From Pseudomonas putida (GTDB lineage Bacteria > Pseudomonadota > Gammaproteobacteria > Pseudomonadales > Pseudomonadaceae), in assembly GCF_001941965.1 (NCBI RefSeq), contig NZ_MKZO01000031.1, positions 1 through 64,000 on the forward strand: a stretch of DNA of 64,000 nucleotides, read 5' to 3'. The position numbers and the translations under genes were made by a program. Shown here piece by piece: positions 1 through 9,358 of the stretch; the first letter of the stretch is position 1, and each line of letters starts with the position of its first letter. The notes below the pieces were generated by a model. That model saw only the letters and a list, made by a program, of their open reading frames with translations. It had not been told where the DNA came from and searched no databases.

Positions 1-126
1 CCAGCTTCTTCATGCGATACAACCGAGTCAGGCTCCACAGCCACAACAATTACTTGTCGCCGATAGCTATGGAGCAGCAGGCGGCCTGATCACCGTAATC
101 GGTGTCCGGAAAAACTTGACCAGAAC

Positions 127-146
127 AGCTTGCCAGCGATGAAGCC
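127..146 (+). repeat. Degenerate REP half-site
   Basis: The 20 bases AGCTTGCCAGCGATGAAGCC match the core of the REP element seen intact near 6.3 and 9.25 kb, but only one half is kept and there is no inverted partner close by. The remaining 300 bases before mexE show no gene and no regulator; the mexT/mexS regulators are not in the window. Confidence 0.55.
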
Positions 147-300
147 CGCACAGGCTCCACAAGCTGCAACTATCAACGCCAGACGATAATCCCCGACTTC
201 CATCATTCCCCGTGATAGTCACCTTCGCTTCGTTCGATTCGTGCCCGCCCGCGGCAAAACGCAGAATCCGCCCACTATCAATACATTGGCGGAGTTTTCC

Positions 301-1545
301 ATGGAGCAGTCACTCAAACCCTTGCGCTATCCCCTTGCTGCGTTGGCCCTTCTGGTGATGAGTGCCTGCGGTCGCACCCCGGAAGCGGTGCAGGCTCCGT
401 CGGCACCGAAAGTCAGCGTGGCCCAGGTGATCGAGCAACCGATCAATGAATGGGACGAGTTCACCGGCCGCCTCGAAGCGCCGGAAACCGTTGAGGTGCG
501 TCCTCGCGTCTCCGGCCAGATCGACCAGGTCGCCTTCACCGAAGGCGCCCAGGTGCAGAAAGGCGATCTGCTGTTCCAGATCGACCCGCGCCCGTTCCAG
601 GCAGAGGTCCGCCGCCTCGAAGCCCAGCTGCAACAAGCCCGCGCCACCGCCATCCGCTCGGAAAACGAAGCCCAGCGCGGTGAACGCCTGCGCAACAGCA
701 ACGCGATTTCCGCCGAACTCGCCGAGTCGCGCACCAGCGCCGCCGCCGAAGCCCGCGCCGGTGTCGCCGCAATCCAGGCGCAACTGGACCTGGCCAAACT
801 GAACCTGAGCTTCACCCGGGTCACCGCGCCGATCAGCGGCCGGGTCAGCCGTGCCCAGTTCACCGCCGGCAACATCGTTACCGCCGACGTCACCCCGCTG
901 ACCAGCGTGGTCTCCACCGACCGCGTCTACGCCTACTTCGATGCCGACGAGCGCGTGTACCTCAAGTACACCCAGCTGGCCCGCGAAGGCCAGCGCGGCC
1001 AGACCACCCCGGTGTACCTGGGCCTGTCCAACGAAACCGGCAACCCGCACCTGGGCCAGATGAACTTCGTCGACAACCAGGTCAACCCGAAGACCGGCAC
1101 CATCCGTGGTCGCGCCGTGTTCGACAACCGCGACGGCCAGTTCACCCCGGGCCTGTACGCCCGCCTGAAGCTGGTAGGCAGCGCCACCTACTCCGCCGTG
1201 CTGATCAACGACGAAGCCGTGGGCACCGACCTGGGCAAGAAGTTCGTGCTGGTCATGGACAAGGACAACAAGGCCGATTACCGCGCCGTCGAGCTGGGCC
1301 CGAAACTGGAAGGCCTGCGCATCGTGCGCAGCGGCCTGGCCAAGGAAGACCGTATCGTGGTCAAGGGCCTGCAACGGGTACGCCCGGGCTCGCCGGTCAC
1401 CCCTGAAGAAACGCCGATGGCGAGCGATGCCACCCTCGCCGCCCTCGCCCAACAGCGCCAGGCCCTGGAAGCCGCCAACCGTCAGCCTGCCGAAACCGGC
1501 AAGGCCACGGTCAAGCTCGCCAGCGCCGCGACCCCACGCGGTTAA
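301..1545 (+). CDS. mexE: MexE-type RND periplasmic adaptor lipoprotein
   Basis: Membrane fusion protein that joins the inner-membrane transporter MexF to the outer-membrane channel OprN. The ATG at 301 is preferred to the longer open frame from 241: it gives 414 residues, the family length, and starts MEQSLK with a lipobox ending in MSAC (Cys23), so the mature protein is a lipoprotein. Two lipoyl/barrel-sandwich halves (near residues 60-100 and 170-210) flank an alpha-helical hairpin rich in Ala, Glu and Gln; beta-barrel and membrane-proximal domains follow. The segment EQPINEWDEFTGRLEAPE is typical of the MexE subfamily. Sixteen bases separate it from mexF, so the three genes form one operon. 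Confidence 0.95.
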   Translation: MEQSLKPLRYPLAALALLVMSACGRTPEAVQAPSAPKVSVAQVIEQPINEWDEFTGRLEAPETVEVRPRVSGQIDQVAFTEGAQVQKGDLLFQIDPRPFQAEVRRLEAQLQQARATAIRSENEAQRGERLRNSNAISAELAESRTSAAAEARAGVAAIQAQLDLAKLNLSFTRVTAPISGRVSRAQFTAGNIVTADVTPLTSVVSTDRVYAYFDADERVYLKYTQLAREGQRGQTTPVYLGLSNETGNPHLGQMNFVDNQVNPKTGTIRGRAVFDNRDGQFTPGLYARLKLVGSATYSAVLINDEAVGTDLGKKFVLVMDKDNKADYRAVELGPKLEGLRIVRSGLAKEDRIVVKGLQRVRPGSPVTPEETPMASDATLAALAQQRQALEAANRQPAETGKATVKLASAATPRG

Positions 1546-1560
1546 GGGACGACGACTCCA

Positions 1561-4500
1561 ATGAATTTTTCCCGGTTCTTCATTACCCGGCCGATCTTCG
1601 CCGCGGTGCTTTCCCTGCTGATCCTGATCGCCGGTGCGATCTCGCTGTTCCAGTTGCCGATCAGTGAATACCCGGAAGTGGTCCCGCCCACCGTGGTGGT
1701 GCGCGCCAACTTCCCCGGCGCCAACCCCAAAGTGATCGGTGAGACCGTCGCCGCGCCGCTGGAGCAGGCCATCACCGGTGTCGAGAACATGCTGTACATG
1801 TCCTCGCAGTCCACCGCCGACGGCAAGATCACCCTGACCATCACCTTCGCCCTGGGCACCGACCTGGACAACGCCCAGGTCCAGGTGCAGAACCGCGTGA
1901 CGCGGACCCAGCCGAAGCTGCCGGAAGAAGTGACGCGCATCGGTATCACCGTCGACAAGGCCTCGCCCGACCTGACCATGGTCGTGCACCTGACCTCGCC
2001 GGACCAGCGCTACGACATGCTCTACCTGTCCAACTACGCGATCCTCAACATCAAGGACGAACTGGCCCGCCTCGGCGGCGTCGGCGACGTGCAGCTGTTC
2101 GGCATGGGCGACTACTCGCTGCGGGTCTGGCTCGACCCGAACAAGGTCGCCTCGCGCAACCTGACCGCCGCCGACGTGGTCAGCGCCATCCGCGAGCAGA
2201 ACCGCCAGGTCGCCGCCGGCCAGCTCGGTGCGCCGCCCGCGCCGGGTGCCACCAGCTTCCAACTGTCGGTCAACACCCAGGGCCGCCTGGTCAGCGAGGA
2301 AGAGTTCGAAAACATCATCATCCGCTCCGGCGAAAACGGCGAGATCACCCGCCTGAAGGACATCGCCCGGGTGGAACTGGGCTCCAGCCAGTACGCCCTG
2401 CGCTCGCTGCTGAACAACCAGCCGGCGGTGGCCATCCCGATCTTCCAGCGCCCGGGCTCCAATGCCATCGAGATCTCCGACGAAGTGCGGGCGAAGATGG
2501 CCGAGCTGAAGCAGAACTTCCCCGAAGGCATGGACTACAGCATCGTCTACGACCCGACCGTGTTCGTTCGCGGCTCGATCGAGGCGGTGGTGCATACCCT
2601 GTTCGAAGCGCTGATCCTCGTGGTGCTGGTGGTGATCCTGTTCCTGCAGACCTGGCGCGCCTCGATCATCCCGCTGGTGGCCGTTCCGGTTTCGCTGATC
2701 GGTACCTTCGCGGTGATGCACCTGTTCGGCTTCTCGCTCAACGCGCTGTCGCTGTTCGGCCTGGTATTGGCCATCGGTATCGTGGTGGACGACGCCATCG
2801 TCGTGGTGGAGAACGTCGAACGCAACATCGAGCTCGGCCTGCCGCCTCTTGAGGCGACGAAAAAGGCCATGGGCGAAGTGACCGGCCCGATCATCGCCAC
2901 CGCCCTGGTGCTGTGCGCCGTGTTCGTTCCGGCGGCGTTCATCTCCGGTCTTACCGGGCAGTTCTACAAGCAGTTCGCCCTGACCATCGCCATCTCCACG
3001 GTGATCTCGGCCTTCAACTCGCTGACCCTGTCGCCGGCCCTGGCTGCCGTGCTGCTCAAAGGTCACCACGAGCCGAAGGACCGTTTCTCGCGGCTGCTGG
3101 AGCGTCTGCTCGGCGGCTGGCTGTTCCGTCCGTTCAACCGCTTCTTCGAGCGCGCCAGCCATAGCTATGTCGGCACCGTCGGCCGGGTCATCCGCCGCAG
3201 TGGCGTGGCCATGTTCGTCTATGCCGGGTTGATGGTCCTGACCTGGATGGGCTTCTCCTCGACCCCGACCGGGTTCGTGCCGGCCCAGGACAAGCAGTAC
3301 CTGGTGGCCTTCGCCCAGTTGCCGGACGCGGCCAGCCTCGACCGCACCGAGGCGGTGATCAAGCGCATGAGCGAGATCGCCCTGAAACAGCCGGGCGTGG
3401 CCGACTCGGTGGCCTTCCCGGGCCTGTCGATCAACGGTTTCACCAACAGCCCGAACAGCGGCATCGTGTTCACCCCGCTCAAGCCGTTCGACGAGCGCAA
3501 GGACCCGAGCCAGTCGGCCGGCGCCATCGCCGCCGCGCTGAACGCGCAGTTCGCCGATATCCAGGACGCCTACATCGCGATCTTCCCGCCGCCGCCGGTA
3601 CAGGGGCTGGGCACCATTGGCGGCTTCCGCCTGCAGATCGAGGACCGTGGCAACCTGGGCTATGAAGCGCTGTACAAGGAAACCCAGAACATCATCGCCA
3701 AGAGCCACAACGTGCCGGAACTGGCCGGCCTGTTCACCAGCTACCAGGTGAACGTGCCCCAGGTCGATGCCGCCATCGACCGCGAGAAAGCCAAGACCCA
3801 CGGCGTGGCCATCAGCGACATCTTCGACACCCTGCAGATCTACCTGGGTTCGCTGTACGCCAACGACTTCAACCGCTTTGGCCGTACCTACCAGGTCAAC
3901 GTCCAGGCCGAGCAGCAGTTCCGTCTCGACGCCGAGCAGATCGGCCAGTTGAAGGTGCGCAACAACCAGGGCGAGATGATCCCGCTGGCGACCTTCATCA
4001 AGGTCAGCGACACCTCCGGCCCGGACCGGGTGATGCACTACAACGGCTTCATCACCGCCGAGATCAACGGTGCCGCAGCCCCGGGCTACAGCTCCGGCCA
4101 GGCGGAAAAAGCCATCGAGAAACTGCTCAAGGAAGAACTGCCCAACGGCATGACCTTCGAATGGACCGAGCTGACCTACCAGCAGATCCTCGCCGGTAAC
4201 ACCGCGCTGTTCGTCTTCCCGCTCTGCGTGCTGCTGGCCTTCCTGGTGCTGGCGGCCCAGTACGAAAGCTGGAGCCTGCCGCTGGCGGTGATCCTGATCG
4301 TACCGATGACCCTGCTCTCGGCGATCACCGGGGTGATCCTGTCGGGCAGCGACAACAACATCTTCACCCAGATCGGCTTGATCGTACTGGTGGGGCTGGC
4401 GTGCAAGAACGCGATCCTCATCGTCGAGTTCGCCAAGGACAAGCAGGCCGAAGGGCTCGACCCGCTGGCTGCGGTCCTGGAAGCCTGCCGCCTGCGTCTG

Positions 4501-4740
4501 CGGCCGATCCTGATGACCTCGTTCGCCTTCATCATGGGTGTGGTGCCGCTGGTGTTCTCCTCCGGGGCCGGTGCCGAGATGCGTCATGCCATGGGCGTAG
4601 CGGTGTTCTCCGGGATGATCGGGGTGACCATTTTCGGCCTGTTGCTGACGCCGGTGTTCTTCGTCCTGATCCGTCGCCGCGTCGAGCGCAACCAGGCTCG
4701 CAAGGCCGCCCGTCTGACCGCGCAAGGGAGCCACGCATGA
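1561..4740 (+). CDS. mexF: MexF-type RND multidrug efflux transporter
   Basis: Inner-membrane proton/drug antiporter (HAE1 family), 1059 residues, the expected length. It starts MNFSRFFITRPIFAAVLSLL (first transmembrane helix). The proton-relay pair Asp410-Asp411 lies in TM4 within IGIVVDDAIVVVEN, and a second helix bundle lies near residues 870-1030. Two large periplasmic porter loops separate the bundles. In MexEF-OprN systems the substrates are typically chloramphenicol, fluoroquinolones and trimethoprim, and the operon is usually activated by the LysR regulator MexT; neither point can be read from this sequence. It overlaps oprN by four bases (ATGA). Confidence 0.95.
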   Translation: MNFSRFFITRPIFAAVLSLLILIAGAISLFQLPISEYPEVVPPTVVVRANFPGANPKVIGETVAAPLEQAITGVENMLYMSSQSTADGKITLTITFALGTDLDNAQVQVQNRVTRTQPKLPEEVTRIGITVDKASPDLTMVVHLTSPDQRYDMLYLSNYAILNIKDELARLGGVGDVQLFGMGDYSLRVWLDPNKVASRNLTAADVVSAIREQNRQVAAGQLGAPPAPGATSFQLSVNTQGRLVSEEEFENIIIRSGENGEITRLKDIARVELGSSQYALRSLLNNQPAVAIPIFQRPGSNAIEISDEVRAKMAELKQNFPEGMDYSIVYDPTVFVRGSIEAVVHTLFEALILVVLVVILFLQTWRASIIPLVAVPVSLIGTFAVMHLFGFSLNALSLFGLVLAIGIVVDDAIVVVENVERNIELGLPPLEATKKAMGEVTGPIIATALVLCAVFVPAAFISGLTGQFYKQFALTIAISTVISAFNSLTLSPALAAVLLKGHHEPKDRFSRLLERLLGGWLFRPFNRFFERASHSYVGTVGRVIRRSGVAMFVYAGLMVLTWMGFSSTPTGFVPAQDKQYLVAFAQLPDAASLDRTEAVIKRMSEIALKQPGVADSVAFPGLSINGFTNSPNSGIVFTPLKPFDERKDPSQSAGAIAAALNAQFADIQDAYIAIFPPPPVQGLGTIGGFRLQIEDRGNLGYEALYKETQNIIAKSHNVPELAGLFTSYQVNVPQVDAAIDREKAKTHGVAISDIFDTLQIYLGSLYANDFNRFGRTYQVNVQAEQQFRLDAEQIGQLKVRNNQGEMIPLATFIKVSDTSGPDRVMHYNGFITAEINGAAAPGYSSGQAEKAIEKLLKEELPNGMTFEWTELTYQQILAGNTALFVFPLCVLLAFLVLAAQYESWSLPLAVILIVPMTLLSAITGVILSGSDNNIFTQIGLIVLVGLACKNAILIVEFAKDKQAEGLDPLAAVLEACRLRLRPILMTSFAFIMGVVPLVFSSGAGAEMRHAMGVAVFSGMIGVTIFGLLLTPVFFVLIRRRVERNQARKAARLTAQGSHA

Positions 4741-6161
4741 GCCGTCTAGAAATGAGTAGCAAACTGTGGCTGCCGAGCCTGCTGGTCCTGGCCCTGAGCG
4801 CCTGCGCCGTGGGCCCGGACTACAAGGCCCCGGACACCGCCGCCGCGCACCTGGCCGCCACCGACGGCCAGGCCGGCCTGGACCGCAGCCGCTTCGAAAG
4901 CGCCTGGTGGCACCAGTTCGAAGACCCGGTGCTGGACCAGTTGGTCAGCCAGTCGCTGAACGGCAACCGTGACCTGCGGGTGGCGTTCGCCCGCCTCAAG
5001 GCGGCCCGTTCGATCCGCGAGAACGTCGACAACGACGCCTTCCCGACCGTGACCAGCCGCGCCAGCAGCAACCTCGGCAAGGGCCAGATTCCTGGCCAGA
5101 CCGAGGACCGGGTCAATAGCGAACGCTACGACCTGGGCCTGGACATGGCCTGGGAGCTGGACCTGTTCGGCCGCATCCAGCGTCGCCTGGAAGCCAGCGA
5201 GGCGCAGGAAGCGGCGGCCCAGGCCGATCTGCAGCAGTTGCAGGTCAGCCTGATCGCCGAGCTGGTGGATGCCTACGGGCAACTGCGCGGCGCCCAGGAG
5301 CGCGAGAAAATCGCCCTGGCCAACCTGAAGACCCAGCAGGATTCCCGCGGCATTACCGAAACCCTGCGTGAAGCCGGGGTCGGCAACGAGCTGGATGTGG
5401 TGCGGGCCGATGCCCGTCTCGCGGCGGTGGAAGCCAGCGTGCCGCAATTGCAGGCGGAACAGGTACGGGCACGCAATCGCATCGCTACCCTGCTCGGCCA
5501 GCGGCCGGATGCGCTGAGTGTCGACCTGGCGCCGAAGCAGTTGCCGGCGATTGCCAAGGCCCTGCCGATCGGTGATCCGGGCGAGCTGTTGCAGCGTCGT
5601 CCGGATATCCGCCGGGCGGAGCGCCAGCTGGCGGCGGCCACGGCCAATGTCGGCGTGGCCACGGCGGACCTGTTCCCGCGGGTGAGCCTCAGTGGCTTCC
5701 TCGGCTTCACTGCCGGGCGGGGTTCACAACTGGGTTCGTCGGCGGCCTCGGCCTGGGCCCTGGGCCCGAGCATCACCTGGCCGGCCTTTGACCTGGGCAG
5801 CGTGCGCGCCCGTCTGCGCGGCGCCAATGCCGAGGCGGAAGGTGCGCTGGCGACCTATGAACAGCAGGTGTTGCTGGCCCTGGAAGAATCGGAAAACGCC
5901 TTCAGCGACTACGGCAAGCGCCAGCAGCGCCTGATCTCGCTGCTGAAGCAGAGCGAGGCCAGCCGCAAGGCGGCGGACCTGGCGTCGATCCGTTATCGCG
6001 AAGGCACGGTGGATTATCTGGTGCTGCTGGACGCCGAGCGCGAGCGCCTGGCCGCTGAAGATGCCCAGGCCCAGGGCGAGGTCGAACTGTATCGCGGGAT
6101 CGTGGCGATCTACAAAGCCTTGGGTGGTGGCTGGCAGAGCGAGGCGGTGGCGTCTCGCTGA
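4737..6161 (+). CDS. oprN: OprN-type outer membrane efflux channel lipoprotein
   Basis: TolC-family channel of the pump, 474 residues (P. aeruginosa OprN is of similar size). The start ATG at 4737 overlaps the mexF stop; a second ATG at 4752 is possible. Either gives a lipoprotein signal with lipobox LSAC (Cys23 from the first ATG) followed by AVGPDYKAP, the classic OEP start. Two OEP repeats follow, with the characteristic tracts ELVDAYGQLRGAQE and RRPDIRRAERQLAAATANVG, and RYREGTVDYLVLLDAER near the end. A terminator lies 46 bases downstream. Confidence 0.95.
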   Translation: MSRLEMSSKLWLPSLLVLALSACAVGPDYKAPDTAAAHLAATDGQAGLDRSRFESAWWHQFEDPVLDQLVSQSLNGNRDLRVAFARLKAARSIRENVDNDAFPTVTSRASSNLGKGQIPGQTEDRVNSERYDLGLDMAWELDLFGRIQRRLEASEAQEAAAQADLQQLQVSLIAELVDAYGQLRGAQEREKIALANLKTQQDSRGITETLREAGVGNELDVVRADARLAAVEASVPQLQAEQVRARNRIATLLGQRPDALSVDLAPKQLPAIAKALPIGDPGELLQRRPDIRRAERQLAAATANVGVATADLFPRVSLSGFLGFTAGRGSQLGSSAASAWALGPSITWPAFDLGSVRARLRGANAEAEGALATYEQQVLLALEESENAFSDYGKRQQRLISLLKQSEASRKAADLASIRYREGTVDYLVLLDAERERLAAEDAQAQGEVELYRGIVAIYKALGGGWQSEAVASR

Positions 6162-6206
6162 ACTGGATTATTGAGGCTCCTTTGGTTGGTTCACACCGAC
6201 CGCTTT

Positions 6207-6239
6207 GCCCCGCAGGCTTCGGCCTTGCGGGGCTTTTTT
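6207..6239 (+). terminator. Rho-independent terminator of mexEF-oprN
   Basis: GCCCCGCAGGC and GCCTTGCGGGGC form a GC-rich stem around TTCG, followed by TTTTTTA. It closes the efflux operon and separates it from the converging minus-strand gene. Confidence 0.85.
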
Positions 6240-6251
6240 ATGCTGGATTCC

Positions 6252-6337
6252 AAGGCCTCATCGCTGGCAAGCCAGCTCCCACAGTGATCCGCGTGCACCG
6301 CTGAACCTGTGGGAGCTGGCTTGCCAGCGATGAGGCC
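6252..6337. repeat. REPIN: inverted pair of REP elements
   Basis: Two copies of a REP sequence with core GTGGGAGCTGGCTTGCCAGC in opposite orientation (about 6252-6284 and 6307-6336), separated by about 22 bases. This is the usual Pseudomonas REP doublet. It lies between the oprN terminator and the 3' end of the Rhs gene. Confidence 0.9.
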
Positions 6338-6354
6338 CTGAAAAACCCCACCCA

Positions 6355-9102
6355 TCAGATGTCCTTCGCCCGCGTCGGATCGAACGACTTGGCCCGGTGT
6401 AGAAACACCCCACGACAAAATGAAGCATACACAGTGCTGTAGTTGAAGCCGTTCTTCTTCAAGACACTCAACGCACCACTCAGGCTAGCCATTTTCAACA
6501 TCGCAGGAAGCGCCCGGCGCCTTCTGACCGTCAGCACATCGAATCGGAAGTCGCTTTGCTCAGAACGGTTCAAGCTCAAGACGGTAGCCAGCACGTCAGC
6601 GTTGTCATCCGCGAACTTGAAAAGGCTGTAGTCCGCAATGAAGCCTGCCTTCCGGCTCCCGGAAAGCTTGCCAGTCCTGCCTGCTGCAAGCAGATCCTGC
6701 GCCTCCTGCTTTCTGGGCTCGAAGTCAGTGCCATCGGTCAGGACAAAGACCTTGTTGCTGCCACGCATCAGCTTGCCGATCCCGGGATCCTCGAGCAGTT
6801 GACCATGCTGGGTGAAAAAGCCGAACCGCTGCCCCTTCTCGACGGGTATGTCGCGAAGCCAGAACGCAGTTGCACCGTCAGCTGTGATGACCAGGTTGTC
6901 CGATGGGCCGCCCTTGTCCATATAGAGCCGATAATGCTCCCCGAGGTCAGCCGCGATGAAGGCGTATTCCTTCTGGTGATATGGGTCCAGGTGCCTGATC
7001 TCGCGGTGGGGCAAGGACAGAACATCAGGCCCGCCACGCGCCACTACCTCGGTACTCTTTTCCTCCACCTGCTCTGGCGCCACCGGCACCAACCCCGCCA
7101 CATCCTCGAACGTCACCGGGTTGTTGCGCATTGCCCGGAACAGATTCAAACCATCCACCGTCCCAGCCGGATCCGCACCCAGCCAGCGCCCTAGCCAGGG
7201 CTGGTAATAGCGCTGGCCGTAGTAATACAGCCCGGTCGCATCCCGCTCCTTGCCCGAATAGCGGATAGTCTTGCCTTCACCCTCGACCTGGCTCGACGCC
7301 GCCCACACGGCGGTGCCGCCATAGGGGTAATACTCCTCGCGACTCAGCACCAGCCCATGCTGGTCCAGTTCCAGCATGCCGCTGCCGAGGCGATCGACGT
7401 AGCTGAAACGCAGCTGGTCATTGGCGACCTCGTCGGGTTTGCCGGAAACCCAGTGCAGCAGACGCACCTGGGCATCCTGGCCCTGATCGCAGAGCAGCAC
7501 CTGCAACTGGCCGTTGGCCCGTGCGCCGTTATGCAAGGTCCTGAGTTCCAGTTGCGGCAGGTAGTGACAGCGTTCGCCACTCACATTGCCTCGCGTGCCG
7601 GTCTTGAGTACCCGCAGTCCTCGGCTATCGTAGCGATAGTGCTCATCAAGATCCCCGGCAGCCGAGGTCACCTCCGCCAGGTGTCCGCGCGGCGTCCAGG
7701 CCAGGGTTTGTCCCGGCGAAAGCACCTTCTGCTGCCCACCCGCCGTGAACAGCGCCTCCACCTCGGCGGGCGACCCCACCAGCGAGTCCGACAGTGCCCG
7801 GTTGCTGCACTCACTGACTACCAGGGACAGGTTGAACGCATGCCCGGTAGCCGGCGTGGTGTGGTGGATACGCAACAGATTGCCCGCTGCATCGTAGCTG
7901 TAACTGCGCTGATAGCGGGTGTAGGTGACGTCATCGACCGCCGCCGACATCGCTGCCATCTCCCGGCCAGTGGCACTGACCAGTTGATAGAGGCTGTCAT
8001 ACTCCAGCACGGTCTCCGGCGCGACCCGCTGGTTGCGCCAGAAACGGATGGCCTGCGCCTCGTTCGTCACCCGCCGGACGTTGCCGCAGGGATCGTATTC
8101 ATAGTGCAGGTCCTGCAGGAGCATGGCCCCAGCCGGGTGCCCCGCCGGGCGCTCGGTACGGATCCGGGCCAGGCGCTCGGTCTGCACCTCATAGCCGTAG
8201 GTGGTGAGGACCTGGTTACCGTGCTCCTCACGCAGCTTGTGGCCATTGGCGCAGTAGCTGCAAGCCTTGACGACGATCTGTTCGGGGCCGTCGGCCACTG
8301 CAACCCAGCTGGCCTTCGGCAGCCCGGCGACATCATAGGCAAAGCGGCGGCGATGGCCCTGGGCATCGGTAATCGCCAGGGTGGCAGCGCAGGCATCCAC
8401 AACGCTCAGGTTGACCCAGGCTTGCTCGGCCAGCCATTCATTCCAGTTGTCCGGGCCCGTGCCCTGCCAGTCGGCAAGCGTCCCGGCCATATCGGCCTGC
8501 GCCAGCAAGCGCCGGGTTTGCTGCAGCGACACTCCGTTCAGGCTGACACTGTCGATGCTCGTCAAACCTTCGGTGCCATAGTGGCTGACGCATTGCCCGG
8601 CGAGGTTGAAGTCTTGCTCCTGCGGCGATACACCGCCCCAGACAAAACGCTCGCTGATACGCGGTGGCTCGCCGGCCACCTGTTCGGTCAGGGCCAGAGG
8701 GCGTCCGGGCAGGGTGTCATCCTCGTACTGCCAGGTCCTGGTCACCGCCTCGGTCAGGTCATCGGCACGCGGGCCGTCGCTACGGATCCGGCTGACGGCG
8801 AAGGCCTCGCGGCGGGCGGCATCGTGCAGCCTGACCTCGGTGCCGGCATCGGCACTGCGGGTGCGCAGGGGTTTGCCGGCCAGGTCGGTCACGCAATCGA
8901 GGCTGGAGCGGCCCAGCGCATGCAACCTGGGGTCACTGCTGCTGGCCAGAAAGCCCATGGCGCCGTAGTGGTGCCGGGTAATCAGGGCAGTGGTGGCCGG
9001 TTCGGTATCAGGGTGGCGCAGGTACTCGATGCTGCGCACGCTCAGGCCGCGACTGTCGAACGCGGTGATCGACGGCGTCTGCTGGAACAGGGATGGGCTC
9101 AT
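6355..9102 (-). CDS. TccC/Rhs-type YD-repeat protein with variable C-terminus
   Basis: A 915-residue YD-repeat protein of the Tc toxin C-component (TccC) type: in this family the repeats form a shell that encloses the C-terminal effector. YD-type repeats run through most of the chain (YEYDPCGNVRR, RYQRSYSYDAAGNLLRIH). The conserved core end IRYSGKERDATGLYYYGQRY, then LGRWLGADPAGTVDGLNLF, falls near residues 620-665. About 244 residues follow and form the hypervariable cargo; its segment FFTQHGQLLEDPGIGKLMRG recalls C-termini of other Pseudomonas Rhs proteins, but I do not assign an activity. No signal peptide. GGGAGATCAGG precedes the ATG. No TcA/TcB partner and no small immunity-like gene lies downstream. 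Confidence 0.85.
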   Translation of the reverse strand: MSPSLFQQTPSITAFDSRGLSVRSIEYLRHPDTEPATTALITRHHYGAMGFLASSSDPRLHALGRSSLDCVTDLAGKPLRTRSADAGTEVRLHDAARREAFAVSRIRSDGPRADDLTEAVTRTWQYEDDTLPGRPLALTEQVAGEPPRISERFVWGGVSPQEQDFNLAGQCVSHYGTEGLTSIDSVSLNGVSLQQTRRLLAQADMAGTLADWQGTGPDNWNEWLAEQAWVNLSVVDACAATLAITDAQGHRRRFAYDVAGLPKASWVAVADGPEQIVVKACSYCANGHKLREEHGNQVLTTYGYEVQTERLARIRTERPAGHPAGAMLLQDLHYEYDPCGNVRRVTNEAQAIRFWRNQRVAPETVLEYDSLYQLVSATGREMAAMSAAVDDVTYTRYQRSYSYDAAGNLLRIHHTTPATGHAFNLSLVVSECSNRALSDSLVGSPAEVEALFTAGGQQKVLSPGQTLAWTPRGHLAEVTSAAGDLDEHYRYDSRGLRVLKTGTRGNVSGERCHYLPQLELRTLHNGARANGQLQVLLCDQGQDAQVRLLHWVSGKPDEVANDQLRFSYVDRLGSGMLELDQHGLVLSREEYYPYGGTAVWAASSQVEGEGKTIRYSGKERDATGLYYYGQRYYQPWLGRWLGADPAGTVDGLNLFRAMRNNPVTFEDVAGLVPVAPEQVEEKSTEVVARGGPDVLSLPHREIRHLDPYHQKEYAFIAADLGEHYRLYMDKGGPSDNLVITADGATAFWLRDIPVEKGQRFGFFTQHGQLLEDPGIGKLMRGSNKVFVLTDGTDFEPRKQEAQDLLAAGRTGKLSGSRKAGFIADYSLFKFADDNADVLATVLSLNRSEQSDFRFDVLTVRRRRALPAMLKMASLSGALSVLKKNGFNYSTVYASFCRGVFLHRAKSFDPTRAKDI

Positions 9103-9237
9103 CCTGATCTCCCGGCCGGGTGCTTGCGGATCCCGGCGCGATCACTGCTAGGGAGTGGCTGGGCGGATAGGGAAAGTCTAGCGAGGCTTGATGCGTGGCG
9201 TGGTGCAGTTCGTCAGGTCCTGCGGCCGACTCAAAAC

Positions 9238-9345
9238 CCTGTGGGAGCTGGCTTGCCAGCGATGAGACCAGTATGGGCAATGATGTTGTCTGATCTGGCC
9301 AAATCGCTGCGGTGCGGCGACCCGACAAGCCAGCTCCCACAGGGT
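9238..9345. repeat. REPIN with two different arms
   Basis: The left arm (about 9238-9269) is the same REP type as at 6.3 kb. The right arm (about 9301-9345), inverted, shares the outer GGAGCTGGCTTG but then carries the variant TCGGGTCGCCGCACCGCAGC. The pair lies upstream of the TccC gene, so that gene is bracketed by REPINs on both sides. Confidence 0.85.
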
Positions 9346-9358
9346 CCGTGGTGACGCA

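Noticed and set aside
310..4734. A 1474-codon open frame on the minus strand across mexE-mexF
   Set aside because: It is the antisense shadow of two unmistakable efflux genes in GC-rich DNA; its translation is low-complexity His/Arg/Gly/Gln-rich and matches nothing.
6191..6418. A small minus-strand gene downstream of the TccC gene as an immunity protein
   Set aside because: It consists mainly of the oprN terminator and REPIN sequence read in one frame.
7357..9354. A 665-codon plus-strand open frame opposite the TccC gene
   Set aside because: Shadow of the YD-repeat gene; no ribosome site and no domain.
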